Origin: an uncultured Lachnospiraceae bacterium | GTDB taxonomy: Bacteria; Bacillota; Clostridia; Lachnospirales; Lachnospiraceae | Assembly: GCA_902761585.1 (NCBI GenBank) | Contig: CACWKX010000006.1 | Location: 1-64,000 of the forward strand | Length of the DNA stretch: 64,000 nucleotides | Direction: 5' to 3' | Shown here: piece after piece, positions 1-8,328 of the stretch | Layout: each line of letters opens with the position of its first letter | Numbering within the stretch: position 1 is the first letter of the stretch | The notes under the pieces: generated by a model | The model's input: the letters and a program-made list of their open reading frames with translations, nothing else | Databases searched by the model: none | What the model was told of the DNA's origin: nothing | Made by a program: the position numbers and the translations under genes

Positions 1-330
1 CGGAGATTTGCAATGCAGTTGAGTCCCAAAAGTATTGAATTTACGCTGTTTTCAGAGCCTTGGCAGTGGTTACTAGTACAAATGGCTTAAAACTCAGATC
101 TGTCCAACAAGTCTTTTCAAATGATGGAGATGCTGATGCTCTCCCCCGGCAGGATCATCTCCGTGGACGAGTTCATGCAGCACATCTGGGGCTGGGACTC
201 CGAGTCCGAAATCAATGTTGTATGGGTCAATATATCGACCCTGCGCAAGCAGCTGTCCGCGATGGACTCAAAAACAGCCATCAAGGTTGTCCGCGGCGCA
301 GGCTACAGGCTGGAGAAGACAGATGTTTAA
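1..330 (+). pseudogene. Broken OmpR-family response regulator (C-terminal DNA-binding part)
   Basis: Codons from about 100 to 330 encode a clean OmpR/PhoB winged-helix effector domain (LSNKSFQMMEMLM, then PGRIIS, HIWG, VVWVNISTLRKQL, VVRGAGYRL). Upstream of base 100 no frame stays open: stops fall at 88 in frame 1, at 20 in frame 2 and at 36 in frame 3. Family-like pieces nevertheless appear in different frames: GDLQ in frame 2 near base 2, QLSPKSIEF in frame 1 near base 16, TNGLKLR in frame 3 near base 78. That pattern fits a gene with two or more frameshifts. The receiver domain would lie left of the window. The kinase gene starts inside the last codons (ATG at 323), as in a normal regulator-kinase operon. 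Alternatives are sequencing errors near a contig edge, or a short internal translation product. Confidence 0.7.
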
Positions 331-1606
331 GAAGGTACGCAAAAAATTTATCATCAGTGCCATGTCCTCGACGTTTGTCGTAACACTGGCACTGATCATC
401 TCTATTAATCTCATCAACTATATGCAGGTGACCGGGAATCTGAAAGCTGTGATGGGCGAAATGGATCCACGCCAGGCCTTTTCTGCTCCTCAGGAGCGGG
501 ATGTGAAAGATGCGGAGGACATGACAGAGCCCGATGGCAGCAGTCCGGCATATCCGCCCGACTTTCACAGAGAAATGCGCAACACTGCAGAGGTGCAGTA
601 TGCCGGTCGATATTTCACAATCCTTGTAGATGAGAACGGCACCTCGCATACAAGCGGAGGCTCCTTCGAACTTGATGACGAGGAGGCTTCGTCCCTTGCC
701 GCTGACATTCTCAGCCGCGGACATACTTCAGGCATCTACAATAACTATCTCTATGAGGTCCGGGAAATCGGAAGTGAAGGCCAGAAACAGGTCCGTCTGC
801 TTGACTGCACGACGGAGCTTAAGGCCATGCGGTCGCTCCTTCTGACCTCCATCCTGGTCGGGCTTGGCGGATTGCTTTTAACGTTTCTTTTTATCTGCCG
901 GATGTCAGATAAGGCGATCTGGCCGCTTCGGGAAAGTATGGAGAAGCAAAAGCGCTTCATCACAGATGCCGGTCACGAGCTGAAAACCCCGCTCTCGGTC
1001 ATCGGAACCAATATGGACATCCTCGCAATGGATCTGCCAGACAATGAGTGGGTGAAAGGGACGAAGAAACAGGTTGGAAAACTCCGGGGACTCATCGAGC
1101 ACCTGATCAGCCTGTCCCGGCTGGAGGAAGCCCAGAGCGAGCTGAAGATGAAGCCGTTCAACCTCAGCCAGGCTGTGCAGGACACTGCGGACGCATTTGA
1201 GGGAATCGGAGACATGAACAACACCCAAATCTGCACAAAGATCGCAGAGAATCTGACTGTGACGGCGGATGAGGCATCCGTCGTCCAGCTTCTGACCATT
1301 CTGACCGATAATGCCCTCAAGTATGCCCTGCCAGACACGAACGTGGAGCTGAGGCTTTCCCGTCAGGGCCGTCATGTCTGCTTCGAGACCATCAATGCCT
1401 GGGACAGGTCGACACCCTCTGATCAGCTGGATCGTTTTTTCGACCGTTTCTACCGGGGTGATCCTTCCAGGAGTGGTGGAGCAAAAGCCAGAGGATACGG
1501 GCTCGGCCTCTCCATCGCCCAGGCCATCGCATCCAGGAATCATCTTACCCTTCACGTCCTGGAGGATGAAGCGCACCGGATTGTTTTCCGGGTGCTCTTT
1601 CCATGA
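323..1606 (+). CDS. Sensor histidine kinase (two-component system)
   Basis: A 427-residue membrane sensor kinase. A first membrane helix spans roughly residues 9-31, an extracytoplasmic region of about 140 residues follows, and a second helix lies at about 171-194. The dimerisation/phosphoacceptor box FITDAGHELKTPL places the phosphorylated histidine at 218. The ATP-binding lobe has an N box (TDNALKYA, Asn330) and a G box (GYGLGLSIA, about 392-400). The start is ATG 323, which overlaps the end of the regulator gene by eight bases; an upstream in-frame start at 215 would lie inside the regulator and was not used. The partner regulator appears broken, so this kinase may lack its cognate or be under relaxed selection. 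The signal sensed is unknown. Its last 62 bases overlap the convergent membrane-protein gene. Confidence 0.93.
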   Translation: MFKKVRKKFIISAMSSTFVVTLALIISINLINYMQVTGNLKAVMGEMDPRQAFSAPQERDVKDAEDMTEPDGSSPAYPPDFHREMRNTAEVQYAGRYFTILVDENGTSHTSGGSFELDDEEASSLAADILSRGHTSGIYNNYLYEVREIGSEGQKQVRLLDCTTELKAMRSLLLTSILVGLGGLLLTFLFICRMSDKAIWPLRESMEKQKRFITDAGHELKTPLSVIGTNMDILAMDLPDNEWVKGTKKQVGKLRGLIEHLISLSRLEEAQSELKMKPFNLSQAVQDTADAFEGIGDMNNTQICTKIAENLTVTADEASVVQLLTILTDNALKYALPDTNVELRLSRQGRHVCFETINAWDRSTPSDQLDRFFDRFYRGDPSRSGGAKARGYGLGLSIAQAIASRNHLTLHVLEDEAHRIVFRVLFP

Positions 1607-2030
1607 ATGACCCTGAATGATCTTCTGACGGCACGCTTCTGTCTCCCCGGGGCCCCTTTCTTTTTCCCATCGCCACACCCGCTGCTGCGATGAAAAGCAG
1701 GACTGCTGCCGGGATATAGACGGCGGTCCACCGGTTGGTTGTCCCGTAGATTTCGATGATCCCCTTCATGATGAACCCCTGCGAGAGAGTGAAGATGCCA
1801 AGCTGCCAGAGCCCGGAGGCGGCAGCACAGCGCTGCTCTCCGTTCTCTGCCGCCTGCCTCTGACGCAGCCATTTGATGTCCAGATACGGGATGGATCCCG
1901 CCAGTGGAATCAGCCAGGCACCGAGCATGTATCCGGATATGACACCATGGGAGAAATGCTCATAAATCAAGGCAAATACCAGCAGGAATACCGCCGCGGC
2001 TCCATTTCTGACCAGATATTTCTTATCCAA
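1545..2030 (-). CDS. Small four-helix membrane protein, function unknown
   Basis: A 161-residue hydrophobic protein with four likely membrane helices (about residues 8-24, 27-45, 72-92 and 101-118) and a polar C-terminal tail. No family is recognised with confidence. The probable start is TTG 2030, which overlaps the stop of the upstream phosphodiester glycosidase by eight bases, so the two are translationally coupled. A longer upstream frame would sit entirely inside that gene. The C-terminal tail is encoded antisense to the last 62 bases of the histidine kinase, so either the tail is tolerant or the true end is unusual. Context suggests an envelope role with the glycosidase and the GT2-GtrA protein. 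Confidence 0.7.
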   Translation of the reverse strand: MDKKYLVRNGAAAVFLLVFALIYEHFSHGVISGYMLGAWLIPLAGSIPYLDIKWLRQRQAAENGEQRCAAASGLWQLGIFTLSQGFIMKGIIEIYGTTNRWTAVYIPAAVLLFIAAAGVAMGKRKGPRGDRSVPSEDHSGSFMERAPGKQSGALHPPGREG

Positions 2031-3129
2031 TGTAAACAATGTCCGACACCGCCCTTTCCCTGATCCGTCCGTTTGTCGTCGGATTGTTGATGACCGATCC
2101 ATTAAAATACATCGTGGAGCTTCCGCCGCCATCCAGATTGTACGCTGTCCTGCAGCCGAGGCTTTCCATGAATTCTGCCAGCTCATACAGGCTCAGTCCC
2201 TTGCTCTCATCCGTCCGCCCGTCCGAGACGACGAAAACATAATGATTGTCATCGATCCGTCCGATTGCCGTCCGCGGGTTGGAATTCATGGCACGGGAGA
2301 CCTCCGTATTTTCTCCAACCGTCACCACCCCGTCTGACAAAAGTCCCGGTCCAAAGCTCCACGCCTGCCAGGCTCCCTGGTCAAGAAGCTCCTGCACCGT
2401 CACATCATCACTGTCCAGCACCTTCATCGATCCATCTGCGTACAGAACGAAAATATCCTCTCCGTCGGACGTTTCCCTGTATGCCACACCGTTCCGGATC
2501 ACATAGCCGGATTCCTGCGCGCCATAATAGTCCCCATTGATCGCGAGCACCGCCTGATTCTCTGAAGCGATGGTGGAGGTGTACGCCGTGATGTTCTTTC
2601 CATATGTGTCATTCGCCAGGGCGGTTTTGATGATCTCTGCACTGGAGACAGTGATGTCCGCTACGTAGATGGCGGTGTCATATTCCTGATACTGTGTCAC
2701 TGTGATGCTGTAATCATCCGTCTTTGCTGTTCCAAGGCTCGTTCCGGACAGTCCGCCTGCGGAAGCTTCCGCTGTGTCCCTGTCATCCGGCGTCACAGTC
2801 GTGCCTTCTGCAGCTGCTGCAGTCGTGCTTTCTGCGGCAGCCGCGGCTGTGCTCTCTGCGGCTGTCACTGTGTCAGTCGTCACTGTTTCACTATCAGCCG
2901 ACGTCACATTCGTGCCTTCTGCACCTGTTGCAGCCGTGCTTTCTGGAGCAGTTGCATCTGTGTCTTCTGCGGCAGCCCTGCTCTCCAGTTCTGAGAACAG
3001 CGTACTGTCGCCCGCCTTCACGGATGAGTAGGCTGCCGGAATAATAAACGTATCAAGCGCGACAAACACAGAAAAGGCTGTGACTGCCCCTCTTGCCCAG
3101 ATTCCCCACCTTCTCTTCTTCCTTTTCAT
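2023..3129 (-). CDS. Phosphodiester glycosidase family protein (NAGPA domain), exported
   Basis: A 368-residue protein. Residues about 11-31 form a signal peptide or anchor. An Ala/Ser/Thr/Glu low-complexity linker covers about 48-118. The C-terminal 220 residues form a NAGPA-type (phosphodiester alpha-N-acetylglucosaminidase-like) domain, with NGDYYG, SNPRTAIG and NLDGGGSSTMYFNG as landmarks. Family members remove sugars linked through a phosphodiester, for example on cell-surface glycopolymers. The start is ATG 3129, which overlaps the upstream stop (ATGA) and has an AAAGGAG-type site in front. It sits in the middle of an envelope operon after the GT2-GtrA gene. Substrate is not known; trimming of a glycan put on the surface by that neighbour is an inference. 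Confidence 0.87.
   Translation of the reverse strand: MKRKKRRWGIWARGAVTAFSVFVALDTFIIPAAYSSVKAGDSTLFSELESRAAAEDTDATAPESTAATGAEGTNVTSADSETVTTDTVTAAESTAAAAAESTTAAAAEGTTVTPDDRDTAEASAGGLSGTSLGTAKTDDYSITVTQYQEYDTAIYVADITVSSAEIIKTALANDTYGKNITAYTSTIASENQAVLAINGDYYGAQESGYVIRNGVAYRETSDGEDIFVLYADGSMKVLDSDDVTVQELLDQGAWQAWSFGPGLLSDGVVTVGENTEVSRAMNSNPRTAIGRIDDNHYVFVVSDGRTDESKGLSLYELAEFMESLGCRTAYNLDGGGSSTMYFNGSVINNPTTNGRIRERAVSDIVYIG
2793..2981. repeat. Degenerate minisatellite coding the Ala/Ser/Thr linker
   Basis: Imperfect repeats built around a GTGCTTTCTGC-like unit encode the AAAEST/ATAPEST-type linker of the phosphodiester glycosidase. Copies differ in length and sequence, which suggests slippage-driven linker growth rather than a fixed domain. 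Confidence 0.6.
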
Positions 3130-4250
3130 TCCATTTCTCCTTTTCCGCAGACCGGCAGATATCTTTCCGACTTCACACTGCGCGTCGGCTTGTCTCCGAA
3201 GATGATCCATTTCTGCACGATCCAGCTGAGAATGAAAAATGTAAGCTCGGTCACCAGCTTTGCCAGGTATCTGCTGATCCCTGCCCCTTCGACCAGGATG
3301 TTCAGAAGAATGGTGTTTCCTGCAAGAATAGCGGCTGCCAGGATTGCGTATTGAAAAGCGCTGACTGCAGCCTTCTCTTTTGACCGGAACACATATTTCC
3401 GATTGATGGTAAAGTTTACCGTGGCGCTCAGCACTCTGGCCAGGATGTTTGAAATGGTAACTGCGAACACAGCCGGCGCCCCCATCCATCCCACCATCGT
3501 CACAAGGGCTGCGTAAGCGCCGTAGTCTGTCAGAAAGCCGATCAGGGAAGAAAGTCCGAACTTCACGACATCCGGAACCTTCAGAATGCACCTGTAGATG
3601 CGGATCGAATCCTTTACCGGATGAAAGTGAGAAGTCTCATTTCCATTGATATAGATTTTTGAAACCGGAATCTCCACAATCGGCCGCTTCTGGTCCGCAA
3701 AGGCAAGCAGCATATTCATCTCATATTCATAGCGGTCGCCCGAAATGTTTAACAGCGGCGGAACCAGCCTGTCGGAGAAGGCTCTCAGTCCGGTCTGTGT
3801 GTCATAGACAGACGCTCCTGTCCGGATCCAGAAAACCTGCCGCGTCAGGGCGTTTCCAAAGCGGGACCTAAGTGGCACCCGTACCTGTCCCCCATTATCC
3901 CGCCGGCTGCCCAGAATCAGCGCCTCGGGCTGCTTTTCTGCCTCCTGGCAGCACCGGATGGCATCCGCCGTCTTATGCTGCCCGTCCGCATCCACCGTCA
4001 CCACGGTATAAGGCGGTTGATAACGCTGCCGGATATATCGAAGTCCATCCTTGAGAACAGCACCTTTGCCGCGGTTCTTCCGGTAGGAAAGAACCGCTCC
4101 ATAGGCTGCCGCCTCTTCGAATACCTCATGGTAACGACAGCCGCTGCCATCATTGACGATCACAACCTCAAATCCCGTCTCACGAAGCTCACGGGCCGTA
4201 TTGCACAGTTTCAGATCTGGTTCAAATGCCGGAATTAGCGCGATTCTCAT
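3126..4250 (-). CDS. GT2 glycosyltransferase fused to a GtrA-like membrane domain
   Basis: A 374-residue fusion. The N-terminal 220 residues are a GT-A fold family 2 glycosyltransferase (VIVNDGSG near 31, VDADGQH near 86, then an RxxD-type acceptor region), like polyprenyl-phosphate sugar synthases. The C-terminal part (about 225-360) has four membrane helices and the GtrA signature, including NRKYVF. GtrA proteins are thought to move lipid-linked sugars across the membrane, so the fusion would both charge and flip an undecaprenyl-phosphate sugar. The start is ATG 4250 with GGAGG seven bases upstream. The downstream glycosidase start overlaps its stop. The enzyme class is sure; sugar and acceptor are not visible. 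Confidence 0.92.
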   Translation of the reverse strand: MRIALIPAFEPDLKLCNTARELRETGFEVVIVNDGSGCRYHEVFEEAAAYGAVLSYRKNRGKGAVLKDGLRYIRQRYQPPYTVVTVDADGQHKTADAIRCCQEAEKQPEALILGSRRDNGGQVRVPLRSRFGNALTRQVFWIRTGASVYDTQTGLRAFSDRLVPPLLNISGDRYEYEMNMLLAFADQKRPIVEIPVSKIYINGNETSHFHPVKDSIRIYRCILKVPDVVKFGLSSLIGFLTDYGAYAALVTMVGWMGAPAVFAVTISNILARVLSATVNFTINRKYVFRSKEKAAVSAFQYAILAAAILAGNTILLNILVEGAGISRYLAKLVTELTFFILSWIVQKWIIFGDKPTRSVKSERYLPVCGKGEME

Positions 4251-4295
4251 AGAATCACCTCCGTTCCTTCATCCGGTATATGACGGCTGGCGTCA

Positions 4296-5672
4296 TCAGA
4301 TTCCCTGTCCGCCCGCCGATTCCCCCACGGTGGGGGTACTTTCAGAATCTGCAGCTGTGCTGCCGGAGTCCTGATCATTCTTTTGTCTGTTCCCCGGTTC
4401 CTTCCTCCCGAAAACCTGGTTTCCGGCACCTGGATTACTGGCTCCGGCATCTGTCTTCCCGGTGCTCTCATCCGTACTGCCGGACTCCGCATCCGTCTCA
4501 TCTGTGCTCCCGGAATTTGCATCCGTGTCACCTGGATGCTGATTTCCTGGTCCATGACCGTCAGGTGTCATGCCTTCTTTGCCCATTCCGCCTTTGCCCA
4601 TTCCGCCTCCGAACTGGTTGGTCAGCTCTGTCACCTCTTCTCCGTTTACTACGACGGTTCCGCCATTCAGCTCCCCGGTTCCATCGTAGTCAAACGGAGA
4701 ATTGCACTCGATCGAGATATTTCCGCCATTGATAGTGAGATCACCATTGGAATCAATTCCATCTGTATCGCCTGCTCCCATCTTGATCGACAGGGTTCCT
4801 CCATTGATCTCAACCTGCACTTCGTTCTTGTCGCTGTTTGCTGCGGCGTTGATTCCATCATCGCTTGCACTGATCTCAAATGTACCGCCATCAATCCGGA
4901 CATACGTGCTCTCCATGCCCTCCTTCGCATCGATTGTGAAGGTTCCGTCACAGATGGCCGTCGAGTCATTGGACTCCAGTCCCTTTCCGGATGCTGTAAT
5001 GTTGTACGTGCCGCCCGTGACGGTCAGTTCATCCTTCGACGTGATGCCATTGTCTGTCGAGTTGATTGTGAGCGTTCCTGTCCCGTTCAGCGTCAGATCG
5101 GACTTTGCGAAGATCACGGCATCTGTCTTGACATCGTTTTCTGTATCTTCCGTAAATGTCCCGGATACCGTGAGTGCATTCTCGCTGCCCTCCGCCGTCG
5201 TGACGAAACACTTGTCCGCATCCAGTACGTAGATGACCGGAGACGACGTGTTGGTTACCGTTACATTATCCAGGATAAGCTGCACCTTGGCTTCAGGTGC
5301 ATTGACAAGCACTGTGCAGTCTGATGCAGTTCCCCGGAGAATGTACGTTCCTTCCTCTGTGATGGACAGGGTCTGTCCGTCTGTCACCTCAATTGTCTTA
5401 GCGTCTGATGTGTCCGGGCTCTGCTCCATGTCACGGTCCGAATACCACTCATCACTGGACGCATTCTCCTCTCCAGCTGCTTTCTTTTCCCCATCCGCCC
5501 CTCCTGCCGCTTCAGAAGTTTCAGAAGCTTCCGATGTTTCTGAATCGACAGTGCTTTCTGACGCTGTCGTCGTCTCTGAAGCATTTGATGAATTGGCGGC
5601 ATAGGCTGTCAGCACGATGGACAGTCCAAGGATAGCAGCTGGAAAAAGTACTCTGAAAAATTTGTTCTTCAT
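4296..5672 (-). CDS. Secreted carbohydrate-binding domain protein (DUF4353 type)
   Basis: A 458-residue exported protein. It has a signal peptide (about 1-25, AYA-like cleavage site), a Ser/Thr/Glu-rich segment (28-75), and then a long right-handed beta-rich region of repeating short strands (GTYILRGTASDCTV, LILDNVTVTN, LTISGTF-like, GGTFEISASDDGINA, NGGTLSIKMGAGDTDGIDS). This is typical of DUF4353 'carbohydrate-binding domain-containing' proteins. A Gly/Ser/Asp-rich tail fills the last 110 residues and looks like a wall-spanning or disordered stalk; no LPXTG sortase motif is present. The start ATG has GAGAGG upstream. It is the first gene of the envelope set and lies 45 bases ahead of the GT2-GtrA gene. 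The ligand is unknown. Confidence 0.85.
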   Translation of the reverse strand: MKNKFFRVLFPAAILGLSIVLTAYAANSSNASETTTASESTVDSETSEASETSEAAGGADGEKKAAGEENASSDEWYSDRDMEQSPDTSDAKTIEVTDGQTLSITEEGTYILRGTASDCTVLVNAPEAKVQLILDNVTVTNTSSPVIYVLDADKCFVTTAEGSENALTVSGTFTEDTENDVKTDAVIFAKSDLTLNGTGTLTINSTDNGITSKDELTVTGGTYNITASGKGLESNDSTAICDGTFTIDAKEGMESTYVRIDGGTFEISASDDGINAAANSDKNEVQVEINGGTLSIKMGAGDTDGIDSNGDLTINGGNISIECNSPFDYDGTGELNGGTVVVNGEEVTELTNQFGGGMGKGGMGKEGMTPDGHGPGNQHPGDTDANSGSTDETDAESGSTDESTGKTDAGASNPGAGNQVFGRKEPGNRQKNDQDSGSTAADSESTPTVGESAGGQGI

Positions 5673-5775
5673 GGTCTGTTCCTCTCTTTCTATCTTGTGA
5701 ACAACAGGTTCCGTATCAGCCTGATTGATTCAATTTGAACTGATAGGACTGTTATAGAGGATCAACCTTAAGCCA

Positions 5776-5808
5776 AATTAAAAGCGGAGCAGCCTTTGCT
5801 GCCCCGCT
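5776..5808 (-). terminator. Rho-independent terminator after the LacI-MATE unit
   Basis: Read on the minus strand, an 11-base stem (AGCGGGGCAGC against GCTGCTCCGCT, one mismatch) with a short loop is followed by TTTAATT. It lies about 100 bases past the LacI stop and just ahead of the DUF4353 gene, so it separates the two units. Confidence 0.75.
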
Positions 5809-5856
5809 GATGTTTCAATTGTCTTCCCACTTTTATCAGCCCGGCAGGCGAACAAA

Positions 5857-5878
5857 CACCCACCTGTGGAGGTGGGTG
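5857..5878. repeat. Perfect GC-rich hairpin CACCCACCT/AGGTGGGTG
   Basis: A perfect nine-base inverted repeat with a GTGG loop, located 27 bases past the LacI stop at the edge of the AT-rich LacI-MATE segment. It resembles the subterminal hairpins of IS200/IS605-type elements, but no transposase or TnpB remnant was found, so it may simply be a first, weak terminator (TTTGTT follows on the minus strand). Confidence 0.4.
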
Positions 5879-5904
5879 ATGAATCGCCGATTCAGCCGCG
5901 CTGT

Positions 5905-6915
5905 TCAATACGCTCTTCTTCCACAGCTCATCCGCGGAACGAACTGTACCGGAATTATATCCGTTACAGAATAGCTTCTGTCTGTTTTCATCCGATCCAG
6001 ATACTCCACTGCTTTTCCTGCGCGCAAAAACACATCCTGCCGGACGGATGATAACTGCGGCATGACATTTCTGCATAACTCCATGTCGTCAAATCCCACA
6101 ACCCAGATCTCTTCCGGGACGCGTACCCCCGCGTGAATCAGAAAGTACATGATCTCAACCGCATAATAATCCGAGGCAGCAAACACCGAATCATAATTCT
6201 GAAATACCGGTAAGAGATCCCAATAGTGTGCCTGTCTTTCTTTTTTACTCATAGGTACTTCCAGAAAATCCACTTTTTTTCCATAACCGGAGCAAAGTCC
6301 CTCATATCTGTCATAATCCGGTTTCAGCCGGTTATCCGCTATAAATAATATCTTCTCTCTGCCGTTTTCCCTGAAGAACGCGCCGACCTGCCTTCCTCCG
6401 TCATAATTATCCAGCAGCAGATTGCAGATGTTTCTGTCATTCTGAAAAAAACCGTCATACACAACAAACGGTATCCTGATGCGGTCACGAAGTTTCTGAT
6501 ACTCATCTTCGCAAAAACCCATGATTATCATTCCATCCATATTCCACATGGATGCGAAGGGAATAATATCCATGATATTGCCTGTCTTCTTCAGCATTAA
6601 AAAATATCCATGGCTTTCCAGTGTGTCCGATAACGCATTGACCGCGCTGCTGACGAACGGGTCTTCCAGAACATGTCCTTCATATTTCGGATGATTATTT
6701 ACAACCACTCCGACAATTCTCGAATTGTTCTGCGAAAGGAGCGTCGCGGCCATATTCGGAATATATCCTCTTTCAACGAGTTTTTCCTGCACCCGTCTGA
6801 CCGTTGCGTCGGATATCTTTTTTGTTTTGCCGTGGATGACATTGGAAACAGTCGCTGTACTGACGCCTAATTCATCTGCAATATCAATAATCCGGATCTT
6901 CTTTTCATCCCACAT
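5905..6915 (-). CDS. LacI-family transcriptional regulator
   Basis: A 336-residue regulator. The N-terminal helix-turn-helix reads IIDIADELGVSTATVSNVI with the LacI hinge after it; residues from about 60 on are a periplasmic-binding-protein-like sensor (GVVVNNHPKYEG..., VVGFDDMELCRN near the end). I place the start at ATG 6915 because GGAG lies six bases before it; ATG 6921 and TTG 6925-6927 are poorer. It follows the MATE transporter gene by about a dozen bases and is surely co-transcribed with it. It probably represses that pair through a site upstream of the transporter. Base composition is clearly AT-richer than the flanks. The inducer is unknown. Confidence 0.9.
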   Translation of the reverse strand: MWDEKKIRIIDIADELGVSTATVSNVIHGKTKKISDATVRRVQEKLVERGYIPNMAATLLSQNNSRIVGVVVNNHPKYEGHVLEDPFVSSAVNALSDTLESHGYFLMLKKTGNIMDIIPFASMWNMDGMIIMGFCEDEYQKLRDRIRIPFVVYDGFFQNDRNICNLLLDNYDGGRQVGAFFRENGREKILFIADNRLKPDYDRYEGLCSGYGKKVDFLEVPMSKKERQAHYWDLLPVFQNYDSVFAASDYYAVEIMYFLIHAGVRVPEEIWVVGFDDMELCRNVMPQLSSVRQDVFLRAGKAVEYLDRMKTDRSYSVTDIIPVQFVPRMSCGRRAY

Positions 6916-6927
6916 ACTCATCTCCAA

Positions 6928-8253
6928 TTATTGTAGTGTGTGCATCCATTTTCTGCTTCTGAACATAAAAACAGATACGATCAGACGGATCAGTTCTTCC
7001 TGCGATAAAATAAAGTAAACCCAGATAACCGGAAGCTTTAAATACAGTCCTGTAAGCAGTGCCAGAGGTACGCCGATCAGCCAGGTTCCCATCATATCAA
7101 TCATCATGACATACTTTGTTTTTCCGCCGCTCCGGATGATTCCGCCTCCCAGTATCATATTCTGCACCTTCACAGGCATCAGGATCGCAAATGCTGCCAG
7201 AATATCCGCGCCGATTCCGCGAACATCTCCTGATACGTTGAACATCTGAACGTACGGATTTCTTATCAGAATCAATAACAACGTGAAGACCAGTGATCCG
7301 GCCACTCCCAGCCCGCATAACTTTTTGGAATCCTCATAGGCAGCGTCATATTCCTTGCAGCCAAGTCTTTTGCCGATCAGAATCCCGGCTGCCTGAGACA
7401 GGCCGCTTAATGCTCCCATGGTCAGGCCCTGAACAGCGCCCGTCAATGACATCCCTGCCAGTTCATTGGTCCCCATGTGCCCATAAACATATGTGTATAC
7501 ACTTTGTCCCACAGACCAGAAAAACTCATTCAAAACAATCGGCAGCAGCATCATAAAGTACTGCGAATACCCTGCCTTTCCAAGGCTTAACGAAATACGA
7601 ATCCGTCCATATAATCTGTAAAAGCACAGGATGGATATCAGTGCTCCGGCCGCCTGGGATATGACACTCGCATATGCGGCACCTGCTATTCCAAGACGTG
7701 GCGCGCCAAAATTTCCAAATATCAGGCAGTAATTTAACCCTGTATTGAGCAGAGCAGAAAAAATACCAATATAAAGCGGCCAGGTTGATTTATCCCGACA
7801 TCGAAGAGCCGTCCCCAAGATGCTGCAGATTCCCAGCGGAATGAATGTCCATGAGATAATCCCCAGATAAGTGCTGCCCTCTGCGATTACCTGCTCTTCT
7901 TCCGTAAACATTTCCACGAACGGATTCCGGAAAAGGCCGAAAACAGACAGGAAGGTAAGCCCTGTTAATATCATCACCAGAAAATTCACACAGATGCTCT
8001 TTTCCTCTGCTTCTCTGTTTTTGTTGCCAATGTACTGTGAGATCATAATCCCCGTGATCGTGCTGATGGCTCCAATGACGAACGCATAAATAAAACTGGG
8101 TTTCCCGGCGATTTCAACCGCAGCAACACTTTTATCTCCAAGCTGACCGACCATGATCTGATCGACCATGGAAAAGGAAGACTGCATCATGGATTGTAAT
8201 GCCACCGGTATGGAAATGCGCAGTACATCCTGCAAAAAACTTTTCTCTGACAT
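6928..8253 (-). CDS. MATE-family efflux transporter
   Basis: A 441-residue protein with about twelve membrane helices in two homologous halves, starting with the typical PVALQSMMQSSFSMVDQIMVGQLG. MATE proteins are Na+- or H+-driven antiporters that expel cationic drugs and metabolites. The start ATG has GGAG seven bases upstream. It is the first gene of a two-gene unit with a LacI regulator, an uncommon pairing that suggests expression only when a particular sugar-like or small-molecule ligand is present. The gene shares the low GC of the LacI gene, unlike everything around it. Family call is sure; substrate is not. Confidence 0.92.
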   Translation of the reverse strand: MSEKSFLQDVLRISIPVALQSMMQSSFSMVDQIMVGQLGDKSVAAVEIAGKPSFIYAFVIGAISTITGIMISQYIGNKNREAEEKSICVNFLVMILTGLTFLSVFGLFRNPFVEMFTEEEQVIAEGSTYLGIISWTFIPLGICSILGTALRCRDKSTWPLYIGIFSALLNTGLNYCLIFGNFGAPRLGIAGAAYASVISQAAGALISILCFYRLYGRIRISLSLGKAGYSQYFMMLLPIVLNEFFWSVGQSVYTYVYGHMGTNELAGMSLTGAVQGLTMGALSGLSQAAGILIGKRLGCKEYDAAYEDSKKLCGLGVAGSLVFTLLLILIRNPYVQMFNVSGDVRGIGADILAAFAILMPVKVQNMILGGGIIRSGGKTKYVMMIDMMGTWLIGVPLALLTGLYLKLPVIWVYFILSQEELIRLIVSVFMFRSRKWMHTLQ

Positions 8254-8280
8254 GAAACTTCTCCTTCACGCTTTTGTTTC

Positions 8281-8309
8281 ATGTTATTTCAAAGATGCCC
8301 GATTCACAA
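8281..8309 (-). promoter_or_regulatory. Probable sigma-A promoter of the MATE-LacI unit
   Basis: On the minus strand TTGTGA (plus 8304-8309) and TAACAT (plus 8281-8286) are separated by 17 bases and lie upstream of the MATE start. Each box matches the consensus at four of six positions. Confidence 0.45.
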
Positions 8310-8310
8310 T

Positions 8311-8328
8311 AGGTTAATCGCGTAACCT
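8311..8328. promoter_or_regulatory. Candidate LacI-type operator
   Basis: AGGTTA-ATCGCG-TAACCT is a six-plus-six inverted repeat with a central CG region. It adjoins the -35 box of the MATE-LacI promoter, so it is a natural site for the LacI protein of the same unit. Binding is inferred. Confidence 0.45.

Noticed and set aside
4321..4337. CCCCCAC/GTGGGGG hairpin near the end of the DUF4353 gene
   Set aside because: It lies inside coding sequence and has no T run; chance of Pro/Thr/Val codons is enough to explain it.
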